Below, piece after piece: positions 1 to 12,659 of a stretch of 64,000 nt of DNA; within the stretch, counting starts at the first letter, position 1, and each line of letters opens with the position of its first letter. The translations under genes and the position numbers were made by a program. Under the pieces are notes generated by a model, which saw nothing but the letters and a program-made list of their open reading frames with translations, made no database searches and was not told where the DNA came from. This DNA comes from Climacium dendroides. Taxonomy: Eukaryota; Streptophyta; Bryopsida; Hypnales; Climaciaceae. Location: the NCBI GenBank assembly GCA_950106755.1, contig OX467091.1, positions 21,965,538 through 22,029,537 of the forward strand, given 5' to 3'.

Positions 1-1180
1 AAGGCCTTGGGTCTCTCTTACTATGATCTTCACTTTGCCTAGGTAAATTGTGGCATTTGATTCCAAATTTAGATTCCAAATTTAAAATTCTAAATTACCA
101 AATTTTAATAAGTGTGGAAAATGATAAATTTCAATGTTTTTCCTAGGGATACTATTGTAGACTTCAAATGACCACTTTAACTCTCAAAAGACCATTGCTT
201 CTTCAAGGGACAAATGGGATTTAGAACAAGTACCTATGAATTGAATTTTTGTCATGATTTTTTGAATTTTTTTAATATAAAAAAATTGACTGGCTTAATG
301 GGAATATATTATTTTTTCAATTGGTGCCTAGGAACAAAGTTATGCCCAGATAAGCTCAAAATAAGGGAGATTTCAAACAAAATTTTGAAATTTTGAATTT
401 TTTTTGAATTTTTTTTCTCTGAGATTATATTTTTGTCTACATACAAAGTTTTTATTCATTCTATTTGGATTTTTTACGAGAAAGTTATGGACAATGATCT
501 TGTTTTTTGAACAATTAGAGCATCTTCTTGAAAAAATAACCAATAGCATCATTTGTAAATGCAAGTTTTACAATTTTTCAAAAAAAAAAAGTTCCACGTG
601 GTTTATTTTGCTTGCTAGAACAATCTCACCATTGGGATTAGTGCATTCCATTTTAGAGATATTATTAATTTAGATTTTCCTTCTACCTCATATCTACTTC
701 TTCTTAACAATTTTCTTAAGAATGAAAATCAACTTTTTTTGAACTTCTCTTTTCCTAGACTCCCAGTTCCATTCCCCACCGTAAAGATTTAAACCTCAAA
801 ACTTTTTCGTGCTAAAAATTTTAGTGAAGAAGGTAAAATCCATGTGCTGAAAAACTTGTTCTTTTTCACTTTAAATGCAGATATCTTGCAATCTGTGCGG
901 TCAACATTTCTAAAATTTTTTCCACACATTCTCATACTAGTCAGGTGTAAGATCCTACGGTTAGATGTGAAAAACAACAACAATTCTCCATTTAAAAAAA
1001 TCCTTTGCCATAGAAATGGCAGTTTTGAGTGTTTTTAGTGGGTTAATGTCGTGCACTCATTTCTACCAATATTGTTACTCCGTCTCATATTTTGAAAATA
1101 TTTACACTTAATTTTTAAAAAAGAAAATGATTTCAGTTTTTTTACACAAGTTTATATTTACACTTTTCAAGCGGAGGCCA
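1..1180. repeat. Decayed AT-rich repeat, family B copy 1
   Basis: No gene is supported here. The stretch from about 318 to 980 aligns by eye with two other places in the window (about 35735-37080 and 49730-51130). Shared landmarks are an 'aaagttatgcc' segment, a 'ttttgtctacat' segment followed by 'tttttattcattc', a 'ccattgggattagt' segment, and a distal 'actagtc..gtgtaagatccta' segment. The short ORFs in it are AT-rich noise. No ends or coding capacity are recognisable, so the class is unknown. Confidence 0.6.
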
Positions 1181-2812
1181 ATAGGTGCCCACCTGCATGG
1201 CTCAATAGTCCCAAGTACTGTACTGTAAGTTATAACTTATAAGTATAAGTTCCCCCCCCCCCCTAAAAAAAGGCTCCTTTCACAGATTCTCCGCTCTGAC
1301 TTTCACCACGGGGAGAGCCAGTAATCAATTCAAATCCACCTTCCTAGGATCACTCACTGATGTCCCATCCAAGACGACCCCCATCCAAGACGGCCCGGCC
1401 TCTCCATCCTCCTTTCCGGGGTGGGTTTTCAAATTTTTTTTAAATCGTCCTCCCCGAGGATTTGTTCATTCTTTTGCAGTCCCATGATCTGGGCTTCTCT
1501 GCAAGTTGCGCCCCGTGACTCGAGGCCACGTGGGCCATAAGTAGAAATCCCTTACATATCATATCGAATATCCGTCCTTTTAATAAAACCGGACACCTGA
1601 AATCTACACTCTGCGTAGATACGACAGGCATGCATCCACGTCGGCCCACTTGCACCCTCAGACCCGCAATAAATAGGACAAAGCAGCAAGCCCAGGCATC
1701 TTTCCGCGGACTAGATAGTGGGATCGAAGTCTAGGAAACAGGGAGATAAAAGGGGTGGATTGGTAGATTCCGGGAGTCGATTGGACCTAGCCTCTCCTCC
1801 CGGCGCGTGTGTGTTGGTTGTTTCTGCTGGCCAGGGCGTCATGGCCGCTATCCTGTTTGCAAGCTGCGGAATTCGAGCGACGGCGTCTTCGTGGCGTTGG
1901 ATCCCCACCGTCGTCGTTGGAGCTTCATGTTCCTGCAAGTGGCCTTTTGTCAGAGAACTGTCAGCTTGCAATTGTGCGAACGATGTCGCAATGGGGCTCT
2001 GATGAGAGCACCGAACGACTGAGTTCTTGGCTTCCATTTCCCTGGTTGGGTGGTGGTGGTGGTGGCGTCGTCTTCATCGTCGTGACGACGTGACGACGGT
2101 GCGATTTGACTCACCCGCGCCAACATTTGGTGGTGTTTAGGGGGATTTGCGTTGAGAATCTTGATTTCTTGCTGGGGAGAAGAGCGATAGAGATGCGATA
2201 ACGATAACGAGTGACGGTATGCGGTGGGGTTAGTGGAATGCCATTTTTTCCTCTGCTGATGGTGTTGGTTGCAAGTCGTTTCTGCGGACTTTTGAGCCCT
2301 GGTATGAGCCCCAATGGAGCCGAACGTTTGGGGGGAGAGCGCTTACATTGTTAAGGCCATCAGTGTCTTCATCGGGTACCACTCGTGAGGAGAATCCTGT
2401 CGTAGTTTTTGAGCCACATTGGAGCGTTGGCGTTGGTTCCGTATTGATACGTATCGTGTATTTGGGGTCGGCGATGCTTGTGTGTAGATCCAGTCGACGG
2501 GTGCGTACACTTTAAGCGACCACTGGTGCAGCTTCAGCTGCTGGAATCGGAGGTGCTTTAGTTCATGTCGGCGAAGTCGGACGGCATCTTTGTAGGACTG
2601 CTACACGTTACGGTGTGCATTTGTTTAGTATTTTTGGGTGTTTTCGGATCAGAGGAAAGTGTGGAGGAAATTGGAATTAGAATGGGGGGAGCCTTTTTGA
2701 GGAGATTGCATGCGTGACAGAGGCACCATGTTGACCTAATTTGGGGGGAGAACATCATGGTGTGGAAGCTTGAGATTTTCTAGCTGGTGGTTTGGATTCT
2801 GCCGTTGGCAAC
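1181..2812 (+). promoter_or_regulatory. EIN2 upstream region and probable long 5' leader
   Basis: The base composition changes from AT-rich repeat to a more balanced sequence at about 1270 and stays so up to the EIN2 start. An AATAAATAG stretch near 1667 could serve as a TATA-like element, but this is a guess. ATGs that open short ORFs lie close to the start codon: ATG 2710 with stop 2737-2739 (9 codons, internal ATG at 2728) and ATG 2757 with stop 2781-2783 (8 codons). Open frames at 1718-2093 have no recognisable product and are best read as leader. Leader introns are possible but were not resolved. Confidence 0.45.
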
Positions 2813-5800
2813 ATGGCCAGCGATGTGGCGCAATCGAAGATGGATTCTTCATTGTCAGTGGCGAAGTACGTGCCAGCTCTGGCGCCGGTGCTCTTGGTGG
2901 CGATAGGCTACATGGATCCTGGCAATTGGGCTTGCGCCATTGAGGGTGGCTCCCGATTCGGATTTGAGCTGCTGTGGGTGGTGATCGTCTCCAACGTCAT
3001 GGCTGCGCTCTTTCAAACACTGGCAACCCGTCTCGGACTGGTTTCTGGGAAGCATCTCGCTGAGGTTGGCATAGTTTTTCAAATTTGGCAATCCTTCTAG
3101 CTGTGTGCATATTGCCATTTCTTATTGTCTCTTTTCCGGCTCCACTTGTTGATCTATTTAGGTAGACGATTGGTGTAACGAAAATTTATAGTTCACTAGG
3201 TATCTTTTGGTCATTTTGTGTCAATTATGCCGATTGTGTTCCTCACGTATTCCCTTGAATATCCTTTTGCAGATATGTCGAGAAGATTACCCCAGGCCCG
3301 TTTGCTTGTTGTTGTGGTTTCTATCTGAACTCTCCATCATCTCTCTTGATTTGACCATGGTACGTCTGAATGGATCTTATTCTTGAATCCTGAATAGATT
3401 TTGCATCGTTGTTCGATCAGTTTAGAAGTTTCCACGTTCCCCGAGGTGTTTCTCAGCATCTGAAAATAGTTGAGAAAACATTTCGTGTGTAAGGTTTGCG
3501 GTGCTGTTTGGTATCGTGGCCTTAGCTTAAGCTTTACCTTGCCTTGCCTTGAATGGATTGGTAATGGCCACGATTCTCTGCATGAAACGGCTTGTTGTTC
3601 GCGTTACTATCGCTATCACTCTTTTCGTGAGCGACAGAAGTCAGTAGAATTAGAAAGGGGTCTCTCTCACTTTGTCGTATTGTTCGGTTTTACCTCAGTA
3701 GGCATAGTAAGCAATTTTGTGAGAGCGGAGAGAATTGTAGGGTTGGGAAAATCCTACTGTGATTCCTGTGTTAGTTATAATGACAAGCGTTCGTCCTTCT
3801 TTGCTGTAAGTGGTTTTAGGAGAAAGTTCAGAATTTTAGATGGCTACATCTTCCTGTTAACTGACTGATTTTTCTTGCTTCTGGTGAAGGCCATGGTGCT
3901 GTTTCAAAACTGAAGAGCACATGATTTTCCTTGTGGCCTGTGACAGGTGGCTGGAACAGCGATTGGATTGAATTTGCTGCTTGGATTTCCAATATTGCCT
4001 AGCGTTCTTTTGCTGGCTTTCGACGGTATCATTGTGATGGTGGTTTTGCCCATAGTGGTGAGGCTCCCTTTTGAAATTGGTGTGACATTTTCGTTTGTGT
4101 CCTTGCTGAAATTTCACAATGTCGCGACGTGGGCCGAGCTCACCTCTAACTTGCACCTTCTCATGGTATTCTAGGGTGTGCGCCGGGCAGAGTTGGTTGC
4201 TGGAAGCGTTGTTGGCTTTGTGCTCGTCTGCTTTGGGTTAGGCACATTGATAAGCCGACCATCTGCAACTGCAATGTTGAGTGGTTTGTGGCCCAAAGTT
4301 CGAGGAGAATCGCTTTACACTGCAGTGGGGTTGATTGGAGCGAATGTTGTACCTCATACGTTTTATTTACATTCTGCCCTTCTTCAGGTGAGCACGTGAT
4401 TTTCCAACGAATCGGGCACATTTGTCTCTCAGCTCAGTCTTGTTCAATGCGTTACTAATATTGTGAACTGGATTTCCATCTCAGCGGCAACACACACTTG
4501 CGGGTCAATCAAAGGATATTGTGGTCCAAGAGAACTTGCGGGACACAATTGCAGCGTTTGGGATAGCGCTCGTAGCCAATGTAGCTGTGTTGGTTGTAGC
4601 CGCCTCCACATTTCACAACGTTGGGCTTGTCATTCTGACCCTCCAGGACGCTCATGCACTTATGGAGCAGGTACTCTTGTTGGTCTCATCTGTGATCAGG
4701 TCCAATCAGAGGTTCTAAATTTGTCTAAATCTAGCCATGTTTCTACTTGAGTTATTTACAAAGGTATTAAAATTGTGAATTCGTCAGTGTTGAATTTGAA
4801 GTTTTGACAACTCCAAATAATTTACACTAAGTTAATTTACATATTACTGACATTGATTACTAATCCAGCTCGTACTCCTGTGTTTGTATTAACCGGGTGC
4901 ACTGAGGGCTACATTTGAATTTGGGTTCGCTAACTCACGTTGATTTTTTGGTCCTGGTGCAGATACTGAGCAATTCGATCGCACCCATGGTGTTTGGATT
5001 AGCTCTGCTTTGTGCAGGCCAGCTCTCGTCTCTAACTGGAACGCTCACTGGGAAAGTCACCATGGAGGGTTTTTTGGACATGTCCATGCAGCCTTGGCTG
5101 CACCGTGTTTTGGTGAGGGGAGTTGCGGTCATTCCTGCTGCGTTTTGTGCATGGCATTACGGCAGTGAAGGTCTGTACCGATTACTGCTATTCTCCCAAA
5201 TCCTAATAGCTGTGGAGCTTCCCTTTTCTGCTGTACCACTGATCAAAGCGTCTGCATCCGAAGCTCGCATGGGGACGTACAGAATCTCCTCACTCGTGGA
5301 GAGCGTGGCCTGGATATCTGTCGCCCTGGTGGTAGTTGCCAACATCTGGTTGGCATTTGATCTGTTGCTTCAGGAAATTGATGAATTTTCTGGCTTTGCT
5401 GCGCACCTGGAGACTCTTCTTGGGACAGACTCTTTTGGCCATTATGGAGAAGATACTGTGAACACATCTGTGTTTGCTCTGGTATTGGTCGGGATTGGGC
5501 TGTGCGTGGGGTTCCTAGTATGGTTGGTTGTGACACCGCTTCGTGTCGATAGGATAGCGATGGAAAGGAAGTGGGTTTTAGAGTATGAGCTCTTTGAAAG
5601 AAACGAGCGTGGAAACCAAGAGCTTGTGAATAATCGATTAGGGGTCTCGGAGTTTGATCCCGACTCTACCACTGCTGAAGGGTATGACATGATTCCAATG
5701 ACACAGGATATCATGCTGGCTAATGACTTAATGGGATTAGAGTACCCTCGCAGACCGGAGATTGTAATCTCTGGGCAAGGCGCTGAACCTGCTTTGGAGC

Positions 5801-8800
5801 TTGGAAGGGTGGACCTTGTTCCTTGGCCGTCATCACTTAGCGTTTCGAATAGCGACATTGATGAGATTTGCTCCAGCAAGCATTTTGAGGTAGTGAAGCT
5901 TTCTGAACCAACTGAAGCTAATGGCTTGATTCGTGCACTTGAGGTTGACAAAGCAAGTGAGCCTTATGTTTCTCCGGATGACATGATTGATCCTTCAGAA
6001 GGTTTACTAATTTCTCCTAAGGGTGATACTGGCGAGAAGCCTGCACTCGTAGACTTGGAACCACCTGTGGACGTGTTAGTGTTTAGCAAGGTGGAAGTTC
6101 CCAAGGAGATGGTACATGATGTCAATGAGAAAAGTCTCGAAGGTGACAAGGTGGAGGAAAGTTTTTTACCTGTGGTTGAAGAGAATAAGAGACCAGAAGT
6201 GATCTCCCCTGAGCATGACACAGGAGGTCATGTTCTCACAGAACCGGAAATCGCTGGTACTATAGCGACTTTCTTGAAGGATGCATCTTTCTCTGCGAAG
6301 GAAATGTCAGAGAGTTGCACACCTAAGCCTACCCAGGAACTGGCCAAACCCCGTAGACATGTATCTCTAGCTGCAGATGATGTGGAGTCGATTGCTTTGA
6401 AGAAGGCAGAGGCTGAAGCTGATGCTGATATGTTAGACAAGGATGAGGATGACGTAGACGATTTGGAGCATGAAGATGTTGTTGTAGGACCTTTGTCCCA
6501 TGGTAATTTGGGACACAGCTACAGTAATCTCGCATATGACGGCCCTGGCTCAGCCAGAAGTATAGGAGGTAGGAGTGATGTAAGTGAGTGCAATGCCGGC
6601 GGGAGTGGCAGTGGAAGCTTGTCACGCCTGTCCGGGCTTGGACGAGCTGCACGTCGGCAGTTTGCTGCTCATCTTGATGAGTTTTGGGGGAAGTTGTTTG
6701 ACTTGCATGGGCAGCCCATTGCCAGCAAAGCGGGCTCTGGCATTGTGAGGAGTACCAGTGCGATGGGATCAGCAGCAGCTGCTGCTTCACCTTTTGAACC
6801 CTCCATTACTCCCAGATCAGTTGACAGCGGCGCTTACTCAGGGAGACTGAGCTCTACTGATTATTTAGACAGGGATAGCAGCAGTGGGTACCCTTCAAAA
6901 CGAGGCGTTTCAAAATCAACGAGCAGTTTCCAGCAGCAGGTTACTCACATGGAAGCTTATGCTCGGGCACACTCCAACTCCAATGCTTCCACCTCTTCAG
7001 GCTTTCCCGGGTTAGCTCATGACTACTCGAGCAGCAGAGCAGAGACTATGTCTCCATTTTTAGCGGAGCGCCAGTATTCCAGTATGCGCTTACCTGTATA
7101 CGCCGAGGAGTTTGAGAGACAACCCGCCACAATTCATGGCTATTACGCGCCTTCGTTTCTCGGCAGAAGTGCCACTTCAAGCCCTGCACACAAGTCAAGC
7201 AGGCATATGACTCTGGACATGTCATCAGCGCGTGCTCTCTCTGGTCAAGCCCATGCGCAGCAACCTCTAGGAATAGGGGTTGAGCCGGAGTTTGAGGGGT
7301 CTCAGCTCTACGGTGGAGGATATCAAGGGAGCTTCGAGGATACCATCCGGAAACTCCGTTCCTCCCAGCTTTCTATAAATGCTCTAGCAAGTAGGAGTCA
7401 CTTGGGCTACAAATCAACTGCTGACAGGGATATGGATGGCCCTAGATCCTTGGACAGCCGGGTGTTTGAAAGAACTACTTTGGATCCTCTAGTGTACCGA
7501 GCAACCGGGGAGCTTCATATGCCTAGCTCTGGTCATTCACCGATTGGAAGACTGGGAAGCGTGTCTGGTGAAAGGGCTCCATTGTCATTTGATGAGATTT
7601 CTCCACTCTCACGCCGAGATGGGTTCTCAATTCAATCTTCTCAACAGGAGAATTCATTGTGGTCCCGGCAGCCATTTGAGCAGCTTTTTGGCGGTGTGGC
7701 GGACAGTGGCGGATCTAGTAGTAGGCTACGAAGTACTGGAAGCCTGAGCAGTCGGAGTGGTGGCAGCATAGGACGATCTGTGAAGCCAAGCTCGGACACC
7801 TACTCAAATGCCTCCACGTGTTTTGGCTCGAGGACTGATGCGGATTTGGAGACGATGGAGAGTCTGAGGGCGTGCGTTTGCAAGCTTTTGGGCCTGGATG
7901 GATCGGAGTGGTTGTTCCGCGTTGACAATGGCTCGGATGAGGATTTGATTGCAGCTGTTTCAGCTGTGGAGAAGATGCACCTGGAAGGAGATGCTCCGGA
8001 TAGAGTGTCACGCTGGCAAGCCCATGGTCGTCCTGTTTCGACGCTGGCGAAAGCCAGCAATGAGGCTCGGCGGGTCTGCTACTGCAGTGAGGCTTGTATT
8101 TGGGGGAAGGGTTTACTTGTTAGCTTTGGTGTTTGGTGTGTGCACCGCGTGCTTGAGCTTTCCTTGATGGAAAGCAGGCCTGAGCTTTGGGGTAAATATA
8201 CATACGTTCTGAACCGACTTCAGGTACTGCCAGTCTTCCTCCATAAAACTTATGATGGACGATGACTGTTATCGCACCCCTATTTGATTGACGAAGTTCC
8301 CAAAGTAAATAGGCATTGGTCGTCAGATTGAGTTAACATCAAGTTGTTGGTAAGGTAGTAGTACCTAATTGTGACATTGCCTTAATGGTGACACAGAATA
8401 GGAGGGCACCAAGATTTCAGAATCAGAATGATTAAGGCTCTTGTATGTGTCACAATTAGGTCCGCAAACCTCATCATGTCCATCATAGGTGCAGTTACCT
8501 TCATACAATGCAATTTTAGTGTAACTATAACTTGATATCACTTAAAAAAATTAAGCCAAATATTTAATAAATATCAACTCCGCATTAATTTAATATTATT
8601 TGAATGATGGTTAATGCCCTATTAGATTAATATCAACTTTCCATTAATAAGTTTGTCAATCTAGTGGAGGATCCTTTGAGCTTGGTTAGACTGTCCTTTT
8701 TCCATTCTAGCATATAATTTCATGTTCGTTTCTACCTGATGTGATTAGATTGGTGTTTTTGATGCGATCGGCATTTTTTATTCAAACGTTTATATCATCG

Positions 8801-9443
8801 GGCGTTGTACCTCAAAGGCATGTTAGCACTATGAAAAGATCTGAGCTTTTTACCCGTTGTTCCGTAACTAGAGTCTCTATCTTTTGTTGGTCAGGGTATC
8901 CTGGAGCCGGCATTTTCCAAACCTCGCACCGTCCCAGCAATGTGCAGTTGTGTGCTGGAGGCTGGCTCAGACATTCTGAGCAAGCGAGGAGGGCGGGGGG
9001 GATTGATCAAACAGGGATCAAACACCTTCCGGGACTCCATCAATGGTGATATACAGGGCCATTTAAATTCGCCTCCGACCGCCTACCCCTACCCGTGGCC
9101 GTGGGGTCGCAACTCTAGCAGTTCCAAAGGGAGAGGGGCCAGTGCAACCGTCTTTCTGGAGATGATCAAAGAGGTGGAGCAAGCCGTGGGGTCTCGGAAA
9201 GGGCGCACAGGCACTGCCGCAGGAGACGTTGCGTTTCCCAAAGGCAAAGAGAATTTGGCCTCTGTCTTAAAGCGATACAAAAGACGTCTTGGCAACAAAC
9301 CTCCAGGCGCAGCAGTGGGCGGAGGTGGTGGAGGTGGAGGTGGTGGAGGAGGTGGTGGAGGGCGAAGTGGCAGATCTAATGGATATGCACAAGCCCTTGT
9401 TTTTGCAGCATGTCTCTCTTTTGTGCTGTTACCCCCTTGCTGA
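2813..9443 (+). CDS. EIN2: EIN2-like ethylene signalling protein (NRAMP domain plus EIN2 C-terminal domain)
   Basis: Seven exons with in-frame GT-AG junctions: 2813-3064, 3273-3359, 3947-4057, 4175-4387, 4485-4670, 4963-8223, 8895-9443, giving 1552 aa. EIN2 sits in the ER membrane downstream of the ethylene receptors and CTR1; in Arabidopsis its C-terminal part is released to act in the nucleus and cytoplasm. Residues about 15-500 form the hydrophobic NRAMP-like part, with DPGN at 35-38 and [10 protein letters not shown] near 208-217 where metal-transporting NRAMPs have MPHN. A long hydrophilic region follows, containing the conserved segment [20 protein letters not shown] (from ~842), a CVCKLLGL block (~1253), [20 protein letters not shown] (~1337) and the basic nuclear-localisation motif [11 protein letters not shown] (~1495). 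Near the C-terminus is a run of about 15 glycines. The first in-frame ATG is 2813; the frame is open to 2792 but lacks an earlier ATG. Arabidopsis EIN2 is shorter (1294 aa). Identity is very secure; exact start less so. Confidence 0.95.
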
Positions 9444-10337
9444 AGGGGTTGTTATAGTTTGTGCTATGGTTCACAGCCCAGTGACAGGGTAAACTTGTAA
9501 AGGCAGGTGATAAATATTCTACAGTTTTCACTTGGTATTTGGTGGTGCGCCTATAGGAATTCCCTATGTGTGCTCCGGCTGGGCATTGCTGCCGTTTTAG
9601 TTTGATTGGGTGAAAAGAGACATCTTTTTGAGTAGTTTGTGTAGGCGAACTTTCGAGTCTCAATTAACCGTGGAGAGGTTTTGGTGTACTTCGCCAGCAG
9701 GACACCAGGTTCCCTCACTCAATCTAGTGGCCGATTCTAGATGATTTTATTATGAATACTGTAGTTAGCATGTGATAGATGTGCTCTCAGACTCCCCATT
9801 AGCCACAAAAACTTTTTTTGCTTGATAGTCATTCCACTATGTGGCTATGTGAATACCAAGTCAGACCAGTTGGCGGCGGCTGCTGCCGCTGCCGCTGCTT
9901 GCCTGTAGTAGGAACTGCCACGTTCTTTCCTGAATTCAGGGTTGTGCAATTGATGAAAATCTTAGCTTTTTCTTCATCTCTCTGACTACAGTTTTTCAAG
10001 TTTTGACCATGCCTCTCAGGGTAGTAATAATCACGTAAGGGTCTTGTACAGGCTATGGGTGCAAAGACTTTCTACTGTATCAACAGCACATGATAATTGT
10101 CCCCTGTTATCAACAGCTTGTGGTGGCCTTGTGGTATGCGAATTTTCGCTGCCGTCAGGATGGTTTTATGAACGACATAGGAGAGCCACCCATTACCAAC
10201 CACAACCCGGCTGAGATTCAAGAGACGCTGGACTAATTTCCAAACATGAGTTCTTGATTTTCCACCATCAATTCCTCCATTCTTTTCATGACACATTTGC
10301 TTAGTTTGGAGTGTCAAAGTGAACAAGAAGTAGTCTC
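9444..10337 (+). other. EIN2 3' UTR and downstream flank
   Basis: Sequence after the EIN2 stop has moderate GC up to about 10060 and probably contains the 3' UTR; no poly(A) site was fixed. A short GC-rich trinucleotide stretch (GGCGGCGGCTGCTGCCGCTG) lies at about 9872-9900. A 124-codon minus-strand frame (10072-10446) runs into a transposon copy, resembles no family I know and is not called. Confidence 0.4.
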
Positions 10338-11640
10338 TTAACCCTTGAATGTCAATGCAGACGTTGATGAATGATAAGGAATTCTCTTTTGTGTCCGATG
10401 AATGATAAGGAATTCTCTTTTGTAGGACAGAAATGCAACTATTCATCCTCAGAATTAGGGGTGGAAAGGGGAAATCTTCTACAGTAATTTTAGTGCCAAT
10501 GAATATTTTTGGTTTTTTAAACTAGACTAGCAGTTGGTGCTTGCTATGCTACGCATTCACCATTAAAATTTCATTAGGAATTTTTATGTATTAGATAGAA
10601 TGTAGAGCAAGAATTTCAACAATCTTTAGATAAAAATTACTAAATTCTTCATATAATTTTTTTTTTAAATAAGTATATACTGAAATAAACAATAAAAATT
10701 TAATGAATGATGAATATGGTAAAAGATACACATACATTAGAATGCATTAGAAATTTGACTCAATTGTTACAAACAATGGCAACCCAAATAGAAGAATTTA
10801 AAGGAAAAACTTGTAAATCTCAAAAGTTTTGTGAACAATTTAATTGTTGTAAAATCCAAAATTGGTTCAATCTAATAAATTTCTCAAATCATTTGGTAGT
10901 AGCAATAGGAAATTGAAATGAGAAGCTCAAAGCTCACAAAAGCACAAAATGATAGAAATGCAAAAGAAGTATAAAGCCAAAAAAAGAAATGGAATTACTA
11001 CCTTTATATATCACCATATTGATCCTCTTTAATATCACCTCAATTGCAATGACTATATTATTTTTATAATATCACCCTTTGTGAAAAGTGATATTACAGT
11101 GGTGATTGTGAATTGCTACTCTATTTCAATAATATCACATTGTGTGAAAATATGATTTCTATGTATACATGATTGGAAATATTTTTATAACATAATGAAA
11201 ATAATTATTTTAAAGACTTATCAAAATCATTATCATGCATTCTATTCAAATATATCAAATTTTTACTAATATGTGATACAATGAATGCGTAACATAGCAA
11301 GCACGAGCCCTAGTATTAATGGTAGCATTTGTGATATTACGGAGGGACTTATGATTTTAGTAGTATGAATGATGTCACACGGTTTCAAAAGGGCTCGTTT
11401 CCATGGTCACTAGCCTAGTGTTTAACCCTATAAGGACGGGTTGGTCTTCGTAGAATTCATCATTTTCTAAAATTGTAGGAATCAATCACTTAAAAAAATG
11501 AAAAAGTACTCATTGAAAGTCAAATTACTGTAGAAGATGTTTCCTTTTTTCAACAAAACTCCGAGGATGAATAGTTGCATTTCTATTGCATTCCATCAGA
11601 CACTAAGTGTCCATGGCGGTGTTATAAGGTTAAGGGTTAA
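10338..11640. mobile_element. Head-to-head pair of TTAA-flanked MITEs (family A), one split by another element
   Basis: Copy A1 begins at TTAA 10338-10341 followed by CCCTTGAATG, contains the family signature GCAACTATTCATCCTC near 10435, and breaks off at about 10526. It resumes at about 11314 with sequence matching the far end of other copies (near 11370-11424). Copy A2 follows directly in opposite orientation, from TTAA 11422-11425 to TTAA 11637-11640, with the reverse-complement signature GAGGATGAATAGTTGCA near 11564. The same head-to-head arrangement is at 38426-38887. Family ends read TTAACCCTT..AAGGGTTAA. Confidence 0.65.
10527..11313. mobile_element. Non-autonomous TIR element E inserted inside MITE A1
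   Basis: The ends are inverted repeats of about 31 bp. The left end, from CTAG at 10527, reads GTGCTTGCTATGCTACGCATTC after a variable segment; the right end is the reverse complement with GAATGCGTAACATAGCAAGCAC and finishes at CTAG 11310-11313. The 787-bp interior is AT-rich without coding sequence. It interrupts a family A copy and so is younger than that copy. Superfamily not assigned. Confidence 0.65.
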
Positions 11641-11731
11641 ATGAGTGGTTTTGGAATAGTCTACACATTGGACATAAGTGAACAAGTAGTCTCTTAAATG
11701 AGCGGTTTTGGAATAGTCTACACATTGGACA
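11639..11731 (+). repeat. Short direct duplication next to MITE A2
   Basis: A segment of about 35 bp ending GGTTTTGGAATAGTCTACAC..TTGGACAT occurs twice, near 11641-11675 and 11699-11731, with one or two differences. The intervening 'gtgaacaagtagtctcttaa' resembles the sequence just before MITE A1 ('gtgaacaagaagtagtctcttaa' near 10319), so host sequence around the insertion pair appears duplicated. Confidence 0.6.
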
Positions 11732-12659
11732 TGGGTTCAAACCAACTTTTGCCTTCCAAAATTCATAGTAATTTCAATTCAAGCGATAAAATTACCAAAT
11801 TTTGGCAATCCCTCTCATTTCTATCTTTGCACTTGTGAAAATATTTGCTTCATTATTGTACTCCACATCATGTCCATAGTTGCTTATTTGGTCGGTTATG
11901 GGTGGTTCTACCATATTTGAAGCCTTCACTTACATGAAACCAAAACATTGCAAATTAAGGGGTGTTCAGCTTGCATGTAAAGAACAATAAGATTTCAGAA
12001 GATTTTTTTCAAGATTTTTCAGGGGAGCCAGTACTTGCAGAGAGAAGAATTATGCTGCGCCTGCTTTGATTACAAACTCTGCAATCGTATTGCAGGATCA
12101 TGAGGTTTGACACACCTTTGATCACATCAGGAAATCGTCGTAGATTATTCTTACCGATCTTTCCATATCTGTATCTAGATATGACGTCTCAAGTGTGATC
12201 TGGAAAACTGTTCTCCAGGTACAAAACGTCCTTGGTGCTTCCAAATTGATTTCGCTTTCAGGATCTTGATGGAAATCTCAAAGAGTGTTCCTGAATCAAG
12301 TGACTAAGTCATCCCATTTCCAGATACCGATATGGCAACTAACCAAGTGATAATGCCTACACATTGCTTTCTAGGAGGTCTTCTCACGCAAACGACAGTG
12401 CAGAGTGTGATATTCAATCAACAACTAGGAATATCCCGTGATTTTCAATAGGCTATGCTTTCAACAGGCTAAGGAGTCTAGTAGTAACAAGCAGCGTCAG
12501 TACTCAGTAGCATCTGAAGTTGGCACCGCAAAAAGTGGCGGCCATCAATCCGCAACAAGAGAACTAAACAACCCTTCCACATCCCACAATTCTTCAATCT
12601 CGTACAAATTCAGGGTTTAGGTTTAGAACTCCGAATCGATTCCACAGCGCAAGAACCAA
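11732..12659. other. Flank upstream of the RraA-like gene
   Basis: Mixed-composition sequence without a recognisable gene. Composition becomes less AT-rich after about 12030, and the part from about 12400 may belong to the promoter of the RraA-like gene. A 60-codon open frame at 12438-12620 has no recognisable similarity and is not called. Confidence 0.35.

Noticed and set aside
1711..2093. Overlapping open frames on both strands upstream of EIN2
   Set aside because: Three plus frames and one minus frame are open at once, as happens in moderately GC-rich leader DNA; none resembles a family.
10072..10446. 124-codon minus-strand open frame
   Set aside because: It runs into a family A MITE, has no recognisable domain, and its composition matches non-coding flank.
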